NCBI GenBank assembly: GCA_014695325.1
Contig: JACJNZ010000048.1
Span: 248,001-312,000, forward strand
Length of the DNA: 64,000 nt
Reading direction: 5' to 3'
Source: Cyanobacteria bacterium FACHB-502
GTDB taxonomy: Bacteria; Cyanobacteriota; Cyanobacteriia; Elainellales; Elainellaceae
Shown here: piece by piece, positions 1 to 8,843 of the stretch
Layout: each line of letters begins with the position of its first letter
How positions within the stretch are numbered: position 1 is the first letter of the stretch
Program-made: the position numbers and the translations under genes
Notes under the pieces: model-generated
The model's database searches: none
Told to the model about the DNA's origin: nothing
The model's input: the letters and a program-made list of their open reading frames with translations, nothing else

Positions 1-306
1 CACAAAGTTTGACACTTGCTACCGTAAATCAGGTTCCACGCTTTGGCAAAAGCGGTTACAGAAATTGAATCAACCCATGCCAGCATTGGCCAAAAAAATT
101 GCGATGATCGGGCACATCCGCCAGCTCCCTCCGTCTAAGGGGGTACAGGACAGGACTGAGACGCTCACCATTCGCAAAATTGGCAAGCCGCAGTCTGCCG
201 GGTGCAATACCGCCGCTTGTAGAGCCTCTGTTTCTCTACGGCTTATTTTCGCTGCTCATGCGCGCAATGGCGCAACTACTCGGTATACAGAACACGGGGA
301 ACAGGT
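1..306. other. Left-edge stretch without a convincing gene
   Basis: No coding region is supported here. A reading frame from 65 to 334 overlaps the next gene, has no family resemblance and lacks a clear ribosome site. The only functional element I can point to is the GGGGAACAGG ribosome-binding sequence just before the ATG at 307. Confidence 0.6.
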
Positions 307-2295
307 ATGTCAAGCTTTGCTGGAGTCAATCTAAAACAGGCTAGACCCATTGCAGTAGACACTCAAACTCGCATTGCCACCAATCTCAGCGAGACTGGTG
401 AGGGGATGCCGAATCAACTTTATCGGTTTCGTTTAAACCAACGCAGCAATCTTAATCTGCGAGTAAACAATGCAGAAGCAGGCGTAGAACTGTTGCAGGA
501 TAAAAATCGGAATGGCAAAGTCGATCGCAACGAGATTTTAGGGCGATCGGTTCAGACCCAAAAATTGCAGCAGCAGGCGAACGATTCTAGAAACGGAAAG
601 TTAAAGCAGGAATTAAACCAGGGGACATACTTTATCCGCGTTTTGGGAAACGGTGAAGCGGATCAAAGTTATCGCTTTATGCTGTCGGCGATGCCCGTTC
701 AGTCGAGGGGCAATTTAGCTCAATCAGGAACTCAATCAGGGTTTAATACCTGGTCAGCCACCCGCAACCAGAGCCGCCTGCGGCAATCTACCCCGGTTCC
801 TTATCGTCTGCAAAGCAACGAAGCCGGACAGGTCTTTGTGCAACCCGACCCCAGCACCCGCAGCTTATCCCGCAACACTGCTGAGAGAGCAAACAATCTG
901 CGCCCGGTACAGGCTTCTCCCGATCGCTGGAATGCCAGCTTTATTAACCGCACGCGCAGCAACGTCGCCAACTACCGCACCTATAACTTCAATCGGGCGG
1001 ATTTCAAAACCGACTTAGGCAGTCAGGGCAACAATGGCACGGTCATCGCCCGACTCCGGCAGGATTACGGCATGGGCAGCCCCAACAAAAGCATTCGGAC
1101 GCGGCATTTTGCGATGCAAGCTTGGACAAGGGTTCAGCTGGAAGAAGGCAAATTCTACAAAATTACCAGCCAGTCCGATGACGGCACTCGCTTCTTGTTT
1201 AAAAAGCCCGGCAACGACCAAACCGTTACTGAAATTGGCGGCGACTGGCGCAACCGCACTACGAAATCCGCGCCTTGGTCACAAACAATGGTGGCAGGCG
1301 AGGGCGGCAGCTATGACTTTTATGTGCAGTACTACGAGCGCGTCGGAGCTTCCACAATTAACATCACGCTGGAACAAGTTCAAGCCAGCAGCCGCGTCAC
1401 TGCCAATTCTGCAATCAATCTCCGCAGCCAGCCCTCTACGGTAGGCAATACGCCGATCGGAAGCCTCGAAACAGGAACCAGCTTTTCTGTGGTGCGGCAG
1501 GTGCGTTCTGCTACCGATGCCAGCTATCCCAACTGGTATGAAATCACCACCAGCGACGGCAAACGCGGCTATGTGGCAGCCGACAGCAGCTTGATCGAGC
1601 TTGTGGGCAATAGCAATCTGGCGACGATCGGCACAGGTGCGCCCCCAACCAACAATCCTACGATTCCCGGTGGGCCCTTGCCTCCTCAGTCCCCCATTCC
1701 TCAACCTCCACTACCGGGCGGCGTTGGCGGAACCGATCGCAAAACGTTTAACTTCTCGACTACGTATCCCAGCAGTTATTCCTACTTTAAGCAGGATCTT
1801 GCAGAGATTAATAGCCCCAGCTATTACTCCGGCAGCTACAAGCCCATGATCGAAGAGCTGGCACTTCGCTATGACTGGCTCCAGCCTTCGGTTATTGCAG
1901 CGATCGGTTCGCGTGAGTCTGCTTGGGGCTTGCTGCTGGCTCCGAAAGGTCCGAGCGGCACAGGCGACGGCGGATATGGACGCGGTATTATGCAGATCGA
2001 CGCTGAATTCCATCCAGAATTTATTAGCACAGGCAAATGGCGGGACCCCAAGGAAAACCTGACCTACGGCATCGAGAAAGTGCTGCGCCCCTACTACGAC
2101 TACCTCGATCGTAATACCAACCTTCAGGGCATGGAACTGTTGCGGGCTGCGCTGGCTTCGTACAATGCCGGGCCGGGTAACGTGATGGCTGCCTACAATG
2201 CTGGACTCGACGTGGATTACTACACCACAGGTCGAGACTACGGAAAGGATGTACTCGATCGGGCGGGCTGGTTCCAGCTTCAGGGATGGGTATAG
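307..2295 (+). CDS. Modular secreted-type protein with SH3 and lysozyme-like (SLT) domain
   Basis: This 662-residue protein probably cleaves or remodels peptidoglycan. A pre-peptidase C-terminal (PPC)-like beta domain spans roughly residues 10-127 and includes an EF-hand-like Asp-rich loop (DKNRNGKVDRNE). A PA14-like region with the SDDGT motif spans about 209-357, a bacterial SH3 domain about 364-434, and a Pro-rich linker about 443-472. The C-terminal part resembles a soluble lytic transglycosylase or goose-type lysozyme: GSRES with candidate catalytic Glu537, a GIMQID segment, and ASYNAGPGNV near 617. No classical signal peptide is visible, so the export route is unclear. The ATG at 307 has GGGGAACAGG about 6 bases upstream. 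The domain order is inferred from motifs, not from a profile search. Confidence 0.8.
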   Translation: MSSFAGVNLKQARPIAVDTQTRIATNLSETGEGMPNQLYRFRLNQRSNLNLRVNNAEAGVELLQDKNRNGKVDRNEILGRSVQTQKLQQQANDSRNGKLKQELNQGTYFIRVLGNGEADQSYRFMLSAMPVQSRGNLAQSGTQSGFNTWSATRNQSRLRQSTPVPYRLQSNEAGQVFVQPDPSTRSLSRNTAERANNLRPVQASPDRWNASFINRTRSNVANYRTYNFNRADFKTDLGSQGNNGTVIARLRQDYGMGSPNKSIRTRHFAMQAWTRVQLEEGKFYKITSQSDDGTRFLFKKPGNDQTVTEIGGDWRNRTTKSAPWSQTMVAGEGGSYDFYVQYYERVGASTINITLEQVQASSRVTANSAINLRSQPSTVGNTPIGSLETGTSFSVVRQVRSATDASYPNWYEITTSDGKRGYVAADSSLIELVGNSNLATIGTGAPPTNNPTIPGGPLPPQSPIPQPPLPGGVGGTDRKTFNFSTTYPSSYSYFKQDLAEINSPSYYSGSYKPMIEELALRYDWLQPSVIAAIGSRESAWGLLLAPKGPSGTGDGGYGRGIMQIDAEFHPEFISTGKWRDPKENLTYGIEKVLRPYYDYLDRNTNLQGMELLRAALASYNAGPGNVMAAYNAGLDVDYYTTGRDYGKDVLDRAGWFQLQGWV

Positions 2296-2399
2296 AGTAG
2301 ACTTCCCGCATAAAGGCTCGCGCCCTTACCCTAAATCCCTCTCCCAAACGGGTAGAGGGATTCCCGATCCAGCTCTCCTTCCCTCAATCGCGCAACCCC

Positions 2400-2954
2400 T
2401 TACACCTCAACGGCAGCTTCGTTGACTGTCCGTGCTGCTTTGCCATTCATCGTTTCCTGAATGGGCGATTGTCCTGTATTGGGCTGAAGTACGAGAACGG
2501 CACAAGGGGCACGGTGCATTACATAATTGCTGACGCTGCCCAAAATTGCTTCAGTAAGTCCTGATCTGCCGCGCCGCCTCATGACGATCAAATCTGCGCC
2601 CCACTGTTTTGCTGCCTGACACAGCCCTTCTCCCGGTTCTGTAATGCGGTACTCAGAGGTGACGGAAACGTCAGCCTGCCGCGCGATTTGACAGTAGTGA
2701 TATAGCAGCTCTTGCACCTGACGAGTTTGCTCAGAGAGGCGCAGCGATTCGACCTGATAGCTCTGGTGCATGATTTCGGGGGAAACGCCCATCTCGCCAG
2801 GGAGCGGCGGCACAAGCGTCATCACATCGGCAGTCACACAGTGAAACAGCATCAGCTTCGCCTGGTTTTGTCTAGCTAATTCCAGCGCATGGTCAAAGGC
2901 ACTCTGGCTCAATAACGAATGATCGATCGCCACTAAAATTCGCTTGAAACTCAT
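2400..2954 (-). CDS. Universal stress protein (UspA family)
   Basis: A 184-residue single-domain Usp protein. The N-terminus KRILVAIDHS is the typical first beta strand and loop, and the ATP-binding signature G-x2-G-x6-G-S is present as G129, G132, G139 and S140, so it is likely an ATP-binding Usp. Family members are cytosolic and respond to stress, but the specific signal cannot be read from sequence. Residues after about 158 form a short polar tail beyond the domain. A GGGGGA ribosome site precedes the ATG. It is converged on by the gene ending at 2295, and its upstream spacer holds a 15-bp tandem repeat. Confidence 0.9.
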   Translation of the reverse strand: MSFKRILVAIDHSLLSQSAFDHALELARQNQAKLMLFHCVTADVMTLVPPLPGEMGVSPEIMHQSYQVESLRLSEQTRQVQELLYHYCQIARQADVSVTSEYRITEPGEGLCQAAKQWGADLIVMRRRGRSGLTEAILGSVSNYVMHRAPCAVLVLQPNTGQSPIQETMNGKAARTVNEAAVEV

Positions 2955-2964
2955 TTCGCGTCCC

Positions 2965-3024
2965 CCTTAGCAATAACTCAGAGCGATAACTGTTAGAGCA
3001 ATAACTGATAGAGCAATAACTTGA
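2965..3024. repeat. 15-bp tandem repeat, four copies, the first degenerate
   Basis: Units of 15 bases follow each other directly: a degenerate copy at 2965-2979, then AGAGCGATAACTGTT (2980-2994), AGAGCAATAACTGAT (2995-3009) and AGAGCAATAACTTGA (3010-3024). The array lies in the leader of the UspA gene. Other spacers of the window hold unrelated sequences with the same period. Confidence 0.85.
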
Positions 3025-3124
3025 ACGACAAACGGCTTCCTTTACTCAAACCCTAGCGCAAGTGAAATCGCGACGATCGCCATTGTTACAAGGCTTATCA
3101 GGGCAGGGCTGATCAGAAACAGGG

Positions 3125-3997
3125 CTAAGAACGCCGGACGCTAAGAAGCCCGATTGCTCCCAGCAGCAGCAGTGCCCCCAATGCGCTCAACCCGCCAAAG
3201 GCTTCCCGAAACACCACGACTCCCAAAAGCGTTGCTGTCAACGGTTCCAGTAAAACAGCGATTCCCGCAACCGTTGCCTGAGTTCGGCGCAGACCGATCA
3301 TATAGATCGCGTAGGCAATCCCGGTAGGAACCAGTCCCAGATACAGTAAAAACGGCATTCCCGCCGCCAGAGCAGGCAGCGACGGCGTGAGCAAAATTGC
3401 CGGGGTCAGCAAAATGGCAGCGATCGTAAAGCTCACCGCAGCAACCTGTAACGGCTCCAGCGTCGCCACTCCCACCTTGGCAATAATTGAGCCGATCGCG
3501 TAGGAAAGCCCGGCGCCCAGTGCCAGCAGTGCCCCCATCAAAAAGCGGCTGCCGTTCACTGTGAATGCTTCAGGGTTTGCCACCAGCAGCGCAGTCCCGA
3601 TCAATCCCAGCACCAGAGCTACGCTGAGCTGTTTTGTCAGCCGCTCTCCCAGCCGCGTCACTGCCAGAATCGTGATAAACAGGGGCGAAGAGCAGATTGC
3701 CACCAGAGCCGTCACCGCTACTCCCGCCAGCGAAACGCCCCAAAAATAGCACACCTGATAAATTGCCATCGTCAGCCCCAGTCCGGCATAGGTCAAAAAC
3801 TCAGACCTCGATCGCCAGCCCCGCAGCTTTCCCTGTTGACGCGCCAGCAGCAGCAAAAAAGGAGACGCGATCGCTAATCGCCAAAACCCTACCACTAAAG
3901 GGCTAAGCTGAGTCACGCTGGAGAGCAGCACCATCGTTGCGCCCGTTGTGCCCCAGGAAAGGGCGGCAAGGCAGATCAGCAGTAAGCCAAAGTTCAT
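3125..3997 (-). CDS. EamA/DMT-family transporter
   Basis: A 290-residue integral membrane protein with about ten hydrophobic segments arranged as two similar halves, as expected of the drug/metabolite transporter superfamily (EamA, RhaT-like). The first half starts with ALSWGTTGA and the second repeats the theme near residue 150 (GALLALGAGLSYAIGS). Family members export amino acids or other small metabolites across the inner membrane, and the substrate here cannot be told. The length matches the family norm. It stands alone, separated by 170 bases from the UspA gene on the same strand. Confidence 0.88.
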   Translation of the reverse strand: MNFGLLLICLAALSWGTTGATMVLLSSVTQLSPLVVGFWRLAIASPFLLLLARQQGKLRGWRSRSEFLTYAGLGLTMAIYQVCYFWGVSLAGVAVTALVAICSSPLFITILAVTRLGERLTKQLSVALVLGLIGTALLVANPEAFTVNGSRFLMGALLALGAGLSYAIGSIIAKVGVATLEPLQVAAVSFTIAAILLTPAILLTPSLPALAAGMPFLLYLGLVPTGIAYAIYMIGLRRTQATVAGIAVLLEPLTATLLGVVVFREAFGGLSALGALLLLGAIGLLSVRRS

Positions 3998-4189
3998 GAG
4001 CGATTGGCGAATATCAGCTCATTTATCTTAAAAAGAAACTCCCCAGGTAAACCAGGAGAAGATAGGCTTAATCGATCGATGCAAGGGAAATTGTTACCTC
4101 ACTCCGTCACTTTGCCCTATCATTTCGCCCTGCCACTCAATCACCCAGCTAGACTTCTATTTTCGGCATTGCTGAATTGGAGTATGATT

Positions 4190-4266
4190 AGCCCCCCCAA
4201 TTTTGGAGGAAACTGATCCTCAAAGTCCCCCAACCTTGGGGGATTTAGGGGGCGATGCAGGGTCTC
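4190..4266. repeat. Dispersed C-run/G-run hairpin repeat
   Basis: This is the clearest copy of an intergenic element seen repeatedly in the window. It begins with a C run followed by AATTTTGGAGG, continues with CTCAAAGTCCCCC and a hairpin closing on GGGGGATTTAGGGGGC, and ends GATGCAGGGTCTCAAG. Related copies lie near 19043, 21556, 24361, 43688, 50505, 51378, 52726, 55280 and 61522. Confidence 0.75.
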
Positions 4267-4303
4267 AAGTTGTGTCTTCATCCTTCGATTCAGCAACGCC
4301 CTA

Positions 4304-4372
4304 TTTTCAAAGCGGGTCTTTTCAAAGAGAAGCAAATCTTTTCAAAGCGGGTCTTTTCAAAACGGGTCTTTT
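4304..4372. repeat. Short tandem repeat, TTCAAAGCGGGTCTT type
   Basis: TTCAAAGCGGGTCTT recurs at about 4306-4320 and 4341-4355, with variants at 4321-4340 (expanded to 20 bases) and 4356-4370 (AACGGG). Most steps are 15 bases. It lies between the EamA gene and the 60-aa protein gene, in DNA I do not regard as coding. Confidence 0.8.
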
Positions 4373-4431
4373 TCACAGCAGATCTAATGCTAAGCGCAGA
4401 TCTTAATGTTAGGCAGAGTTGCCCACTACAC

Positions 4432-4463
4432 ATAAAAAACAAAGGAGCGATCCGGATCGCTCC
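4432..4463 (-). terminator. Rho-independent terminator
   Basis: A perfect 20-base palindrome (GGAGCGATCC/GGATCGCTCC, 4444-4463) is followed on the minus strand by TTTGTTTTTTAT. It lies 81 bases beyond the stop of the minus-strand gene 4545-4727 and fits its terminator. Confidence 0.85.
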
Positions 4464-4544
4464 CTGTCTGAGTTTGAAAAACCAGGATTTGAAAAACCGA
4501 ATCGTTGAGGAGATTGGCGAGTCAACTGGCTCAAGCCGCTTGCC

Positions 4545-4727
4545 CTATTCGACCTCGGCAGCCCCTTCCTGATTGGAGTTATCCCGCTCCATTTCATCAT
4601 TCTCCTGCGAACCGCCACCCATGCGTCGTCTACCAAACCGTCCTGAATTGGTGCGCTTGCGAAACTTACGGGCGTAAGCCAAATTACGGAGTGCTTTTTC
4701 TTTTTTTTGATTTCGGCGTTTAGCCAT
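4545..4727 (-). CDS. Small basic conserved cyanobacterial protein
   Basis: A 60-residue protein with a strongly basic N-terminal two-thirds (MAKRRNQKKEKALRNLAYAR) and an acidic tail. The open frame extends further upstream, but I start at the ATG at 4727, because an AACGAGGTTGAGA-type ribosome site lies just before it and the upstream residues look random. The basic helix suggests nucleic-acid or ribosome contact; that is inference, and no function is known to me. I recall similar short proteins starting MAKRRNQKK in cyanobacteria. A strong terminator follows at 4432-4463, which supports an independent transcript. Confidence 0.75.
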   Translation of the reverse strand: MAKRRNQKKEKALRNLAYARKFRKRTNSGRFGRRRMGGGSQENDEMERDNSNQEGAAEVE

Positions 4728-4987
4728 TCTCAACCTCGTGGAATAACAACGATGTGAAGACCTAGGGTGTGAAGACTCAAAACGGGCTGAGTTTGATTTC
4801 GAACTGCCCGATCGAACTGCTGCTAAAAGTCTCCACAAAGAGTCCATTCTACCATAAGCTGACAGGGCTAGTCGATTTGCCCATCAGTTCCGGCAAGCGG
4901 CATGGGCGCGACTTCGCCAAGGAGAACGGCTTCACATTCCAGCTTCATCCTCAGCATTTGCAGCAATCTCCTTAGACACCCACCTCC

Positions 4988-6322
4988 TCAGACACCTGCC
5001 CCCTCAGACACCCACTGTGCTGCAAAGGCAAGAGCCTCTTCACGACTCGCAATTTTGCCTTCTGCCCGCGCCATCTGAAGCATCTCGAGCAGTTTGCCGA
5101 TCTGGGGTCCGGCAGGAAGGTGCAGGGTCGTCATCAGATCCCGCCCGGTAACGATCGAGCTAGGGTGGGCGATCGGGTCATCGGGGGTTAGAAACCGTTG
5201 GATCAGGGGGGCGATCGTCTCTTGTGGAATTCCAGAGGCAACTGCTAAAACTGCCAGAGCCGGAAACGCTGCGCCAATACTGCGAAACAGCACATACTGA
5301 TCGCGCTTTAACAGGTGAGCCAACCGATCGGGCTGGATCGAGTCTGGGTGGATCAGGGCAAAACTCTTGAGGACTGCCAGCACCGACTGCACCTCGGCTC
5401 GGCTGTATTTGAGCTGCCAGAGCTCCTGCTCGGCAAGTTCTAGGTCAGGGGCAACCAGGCATGCCAACTTTGCAATCTTGAGCCAGCTTCGCCCCGTGCC
5501 CGACAACCGCTGCTGATCTCGAAACCAGCCCAGCACTTCTAGACCCTGATCTGCCCAGCGCCGATCGAGTTCGATCGCGGCACGGTCGATTTGGGTGATC
5601 CATGCCAACCCCCGCCCCGTCGCGTGCGGCAACCAGGAGGAAAGCAGCCCATCCTGCCAGACCCGCACCAGCAGAGCAGTGCCTTTTGCGGTGCTGAGCA
5701 GATAGCTTAGCTCTGCCTGAACGCGCTCAGCAGCGATCGTTCCCAGTAAATCGGCAAGCTGCTGGATCGTTTGTTCGGTTTCGGGTTCTAGCGTGAAGTC
5801 GAGCTGTGCTGCCTGACGATATGCCCGCAAAAGACGCAGGGGGTCTTCCTTCAGGTTTTCGGGAGCCACCATGCGAATTAGATGACGCTGAAGATCTGCA
5901 AATCCGTGCAGGGGATCAAGCAATTGCTCGGTGTAGGGATTGTAGGCGATCGCATTGACCGTAAAGTCACGTCGTTGCAAGTCATCTTCTAGCCGATCTC
6001 CCACCTGCTGCGCGAAATCAACCGTTGCCTGATCGAACACGACCCGCGCAATGTGCCGATCGGCATCCAGCAAAACAAAACCCGCATGGTAGTGCTTAGC
6101 GATCGCTTTTGCCGTTTGGACTGCTCCTTCGGGCATGACAAAATCCAGATCTAGATACTCCACCTGGCGACCAAGCAGCGCGTCACGCACATTGCCGCCA
6201 ACGAGATAGGTGGACGCAGGAAGCCATTCGAGGCTAAAGGGCCAGGTTTGAGGCGATAAAACAGATGCCGTCACAGGGAAAGATTGCTGAAGCAGGCTGG
6301 GCGAAAGTTCTAAGTAATTCAA
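4988..6322 (-). CDS. cca: CCA tRNA nucleotidyltransferase / poly(A) polymerase family protein
   Basis: A 444-residue class II nucleotidyltransferase that adds all or part of the CCA end to tRNA. The head domain has VGGNVRDALLG (residues 41-51), the metal-binding D58-L-D60, and RRDFTVNAIAYN (117-128), followed by the nucleotide-selecting helix and LRLLRAYRQAAQL near 162-174. The C-terminal half is the variable tRNA-binding region. Some cyanobacteria split the activity between a CC-adding and an A-adding enzyme, and sequence reading alone does not tell which type this is. It is a single gene on the minus strand, with no close operon partner. Confidence 0.88.
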   Translation of the reverse strand: MNYLELSPSLLQQSFPVTASVLSPQTWPFSLEWLPASTYLVGGNVRDALLGRQVEYLDLDFVMPEGAVQTAKAIAKHYHAGFVLLDADRHIARVVFDQATVDFAQQVGDRLEDDLQRRDFTVNAIAYNPYTEQLLDPLHGFADLQRHLIRMVAPENLKEDPLRLLRAYRQAAQLDFTLEPETEQTIQQLADLLGTIAAERVQAELSYLLSTAKGTALLVRVWQDGLLSSWLPHATGRGLAWITQIDRAAIELDRRWADQGLEVLGWFRDQQRLSGTGRSWLKIAKLACLVAPDLELAEQELWQLKYSRAEVQSVLAVLKSFALIHPDSIQPDRLAHLLKRDQYVLFRSIGAAFPALAVLAVASGIPQETIAPLIQRFLTPDDPIAHPSSIVTGRDLMTTLHLPAGPQIGKLLEMLQMARAEGKIASREEALAFAAQWVSEGAGV

Positions 6323-6553
6323 AAATGGGTCAATCCAAACAACTAGACATCAAAAACAGGAGCAAGACAGATAGGGAAACGAAGGGCGATCGATCTCAGC
6401 AAAAACTGCTCGAAAAGACAGCGTGCTGCTAAAACTCCTCCTTTTCATTTTGAAACATCCGTCTTAAATCGCATCGGTTTTCTAGCAACTTGAGCTAGAG
6501 TAGCAGAAAAGGAGATTCAACCTGTATCCTGCTGCCGAAGGGAGGGAAGGGCG

Positions 6554-6835
6554 ATGTGTATTTGCGTTAACTGCCACTATGTCGATCGCTGCATTACCTA
6601 TCATGCGGTAGAAGAGGCGCATCAGCAGCCCCACCTGACTGAGTCTCCTGATTTTGATCCCATCAACCCGGAAATTAACGCTAACATTAACCCGCCTGAA
6701 GTGCGAATAGAAGGCGATCGCATTGTTCAGGATGGTGACTTTGGCTTTGAGTATGATGTGGTAGGATGCGCCAGCTTTAAGCGAGAAATGGGCAAATGGT
6801 CGCGCCTGCGCCCCGGTGAGCTTGTGCCAACGTGA
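6554..6835 (+). CDS. ycf34: Ycf34 family iron-sulfur protein
   Basis: A 93-residue protein that starts MCICVNCHYVDRCITYHAVE, the hallmark of Ycf34, conserved in cyanobacteria and red-algal plastids. Cys2, Cys4, Cys7 and Cys13 are candidate cluster ligands. The Synechocystis homologue has been reported to carry an Fe-S cluster and to affect photosynthetic electron transport; that is literature knowledge, not seen here. A strong AGGGAGGGAAGG ribosome site precedes the ATG. The WD40 kinase gene follows on the same strand after 115 bases, so co-transcription is possible. Confidence 0.92.
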   Translation: MCICVNCHYVDRCITYHAVEEAHQQPHLTESPDFDPINPEINANINPPEVRIEGDRIVQDGDFGFEYDVVGCASFKREMGKWSRLRPGELVPT

Positions 6836-6950
6836 CTTAAGTTTATTTCTCCGATCGGATTTCCGCTTGCACGCGCTACGGCTCCACGCTGTTGGTTTCA
6901 ATGGGCAGATGAATAGGATAGAGAAAGCGTCTCCCGTGATCCTTAGCTGA

Positions 6951-8822
6951 ATGAGCTATTGCCTGAACTTTGCCTGCCCCAATGCTGAAACTGCTGGAAC
7001 TAATCGCTTTTGCCAAAATTGCGGCAAACCGCTGCTTCTGGGCGACCGATTTCGTGCACTGCGGGTAATTGGACAGGGCGGATTTGGGCGAACCCTGCTA
7101 GCAATTGATGAATCCCTACCTCAGTCGGCTTCAGAGCAGCCTGAGCAGTTGGCGCAATGCGTCATCAAACAGCTTCTTCCCGAATCCCGGCAGTCGATCG
7201 AGCTGTTTCGTCAGGAGGCTGAGCGGCTGCGATCGCTGGGACAGCATCCCCAAATTCCGGCACTGCTGGCGCATTTTGAGCAAGCCGACGCGCTGTATCT
7301 GGTTCAGGAATTGATCGATGGACAAACGCTGGAGCAAGTCCTGAAAACCGAAGGGACTTTTGCAGAAGCGCAGGTTCGATCGCTGCTGGCGGAAATTTTG
7401 CCCGTGCTGCGGTTTATTCACGATCGCCAAGTGATTCACCGCGACATCAAGCCCAGCAATATTATCCGTCCCTCTGATGATCCGTATGATGAAAAGAATT
7501 CAGTTCAGAAGCAGCTATTTCTGGTAGATTTTGGTGCCTCCAAGCTGAACGCAGGCGATCGAAGCAAGCAAACCGGTACGCTGATCGGCAGTGCGGGTTA
7601 TGCGGCTCCAGAGCAAGCAATGGGTAAAGCCGAGTTTTCCAGCGATTTGTATAGTCTGGGCGTGACTTGTGTGCATTTGTTAACCGGACTACACCCATTT
7701 GATCTGTATTCGGTGAGCGAAGATGCGTGGGTGTGGCGATCGTATTTGCCGAAGCCGATCAGCCTGGAACTACGGCGCGTGCTGGATAAACTGCTGCAAA
7801 AGGCAACTCGTCAACGTTATCGCCATGCCAGCGAAGTTTTACAGGACTTAAGAATAGAGGCAAATCCTTCTGCAAAGCCTGCTGCAACCCGGACCCTTCA
7901 GCCCGATCGCCAGCGATGGAACTGTGTGCAGATGCTCGAAGGACACGAAGGCGAACTGACTGCCTTGGCGATTGATCCCTCTGGGACTCTGCTCGCAACA
8001 GGCAGCAGCGATCGGGCGATTTATCTGTGGAATTTAGCGACGGGCAAACGGCTGTACAGCTTTTTGGGGCGATCGTTCTGGTCTGGTGTGGGACACCGCG
8101 ATCGCATCACCGATCTGGTGTTTCATCCCGATGGGCAGACCCTGATCAGCAGCAGTGATGACGGCACGATTCACTTCTGGGCTCTGGAAACCCTGCGCCT
8201 GCTCGACACCCTGCCCGGACACGGTTGGGGAATTACAGCACTGCACTTGAGTCCCGATGGTTTAACGCTGGTGAGCGGCGATCGAGATGGGCTGATTCAG
8301 CTCTGGGATCTGGAGCGATGGCGATTGATCAGTCAGTTTCAGCAGCAGCGAGGGCAAATTAGCGGCTTTGTCCTAACGCCCGACGAGCGAATTTTGATCA
8401 GCAGCAGCGACGACAAAACCCTGTGTTTCTGGGACTTTGAAACCGACGAACTGCTGAAAAAGATTCGGGGTCATGCCGATCGCATTACTGCCCTTGCCCT
8501 CTCTCCCACGGGAAACACTTTGATCAGCGGCAGCAGCGATCGCACAATCAAGCTTTGGAATCGCCATTCCGCGGAACAGGTGAAGGTCATTGCTGCCCAT
8601 CGCGCCAAGCTCAATGACTTGCAGGTCCATCCCGGCGGAGCCATGTTTGCCAGCGGCAGCGAGGATAGCACCGTGAAACTTTGGGACATTCGCACAGGCG
8701 ATCGACTGGCAACGTTATCCCATCCGTGGTCGGTGAATGCGATCGGCTTTACGCCAGACGGAGCGTTGCTGGTGAGCGGAAGTGCGGATGAGGTGGCGAG
8801 GGTGTGGGAAAGGAGTGGGTAA
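6951..8822 (+). CDS. 4-Cys zinc-ribbon Ser/Thr protein kinase with WD40 repeats
   Basis: A 623-residue signalling protein. An N-terminal zinc ribbon has Cys4, Cys9, Cys21 and Cys24. The Hanks-type kinase domain covers about residues 32-305: glycine loop GQGGFG (41-46), catalytic Lys73, HRDIKPSN (163-170), DFG (193-195) and APEQ (219-222), all intact. About seven WD40 repeats fill residues 325-623, with repeated ISSSDD and ISGSSD turns followed by I-x-x-W motifs. WD40 propellers usually recruit partner proteins. It is the first of two such kinases in the window, the other being at 34051. It converges with the histidine kinase gene at 8844. Confidence 0.93.
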   Translation: MSYCLNFACPNAETAGTNRFCQNCGKPLLLGDRFRALRVIGQGGFGRTLLAIDESLPQSASEQPEQLAQCVIKQLLPESRQSIELFRQEAERLRSLGQHPQIPALLAHFEQADALYLVQELIDGQTLEQVLKTEGTFAEAQVRSLLAEILPVLRFIHDRQVIHRDIKPSNIIRPSDDPYDEKNSVQKQLFLVDFGASKLNAGDRSKQTGTLIGSAGYAAPEQAMGKAEFSSDLYSLGVTCVHLLTGLHPFDLYSVSEDAWVWRSYLPKPISLELRRVLDKLLQKATRQRYRHASEVLQDLRIEANPSAKPAATRTLQPDRQRWNCVQMLEGHEGELTALAIDPSGTLLATGSSDRAIYLWNLATGKRLYSFLGRSFWSGVGHRDRITDLVFHPDGQTLISSSDDGTIHFWALETLRLLDTLPGHGWGITALHLSPDGLTLVSGDRDGLIQLWDLERWRLISQFQQQRGQISGFVLTPDERILISSSDDKTLCFWDFETDELLKKIRGHADRITALALSPTGNTLISGSSDRTIKLWNRHSAEQVKVIAAHRAKLNDLQVHPGGAMFASGSEDSTVKLWDIRTGDRLATLSHPWSVNAIGFTPDGALLVSGSADEVARVWERSG

Positions 8823-8843
8823 GTAGGTGAGTGGATAAGTGAG

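Noticed and set aside
65-334. 89-codon plus-strand frame at the left edge
   Set aside because: It overlaps the start of the lysozyme-like gene, has random-looking composition and no ribosome site.
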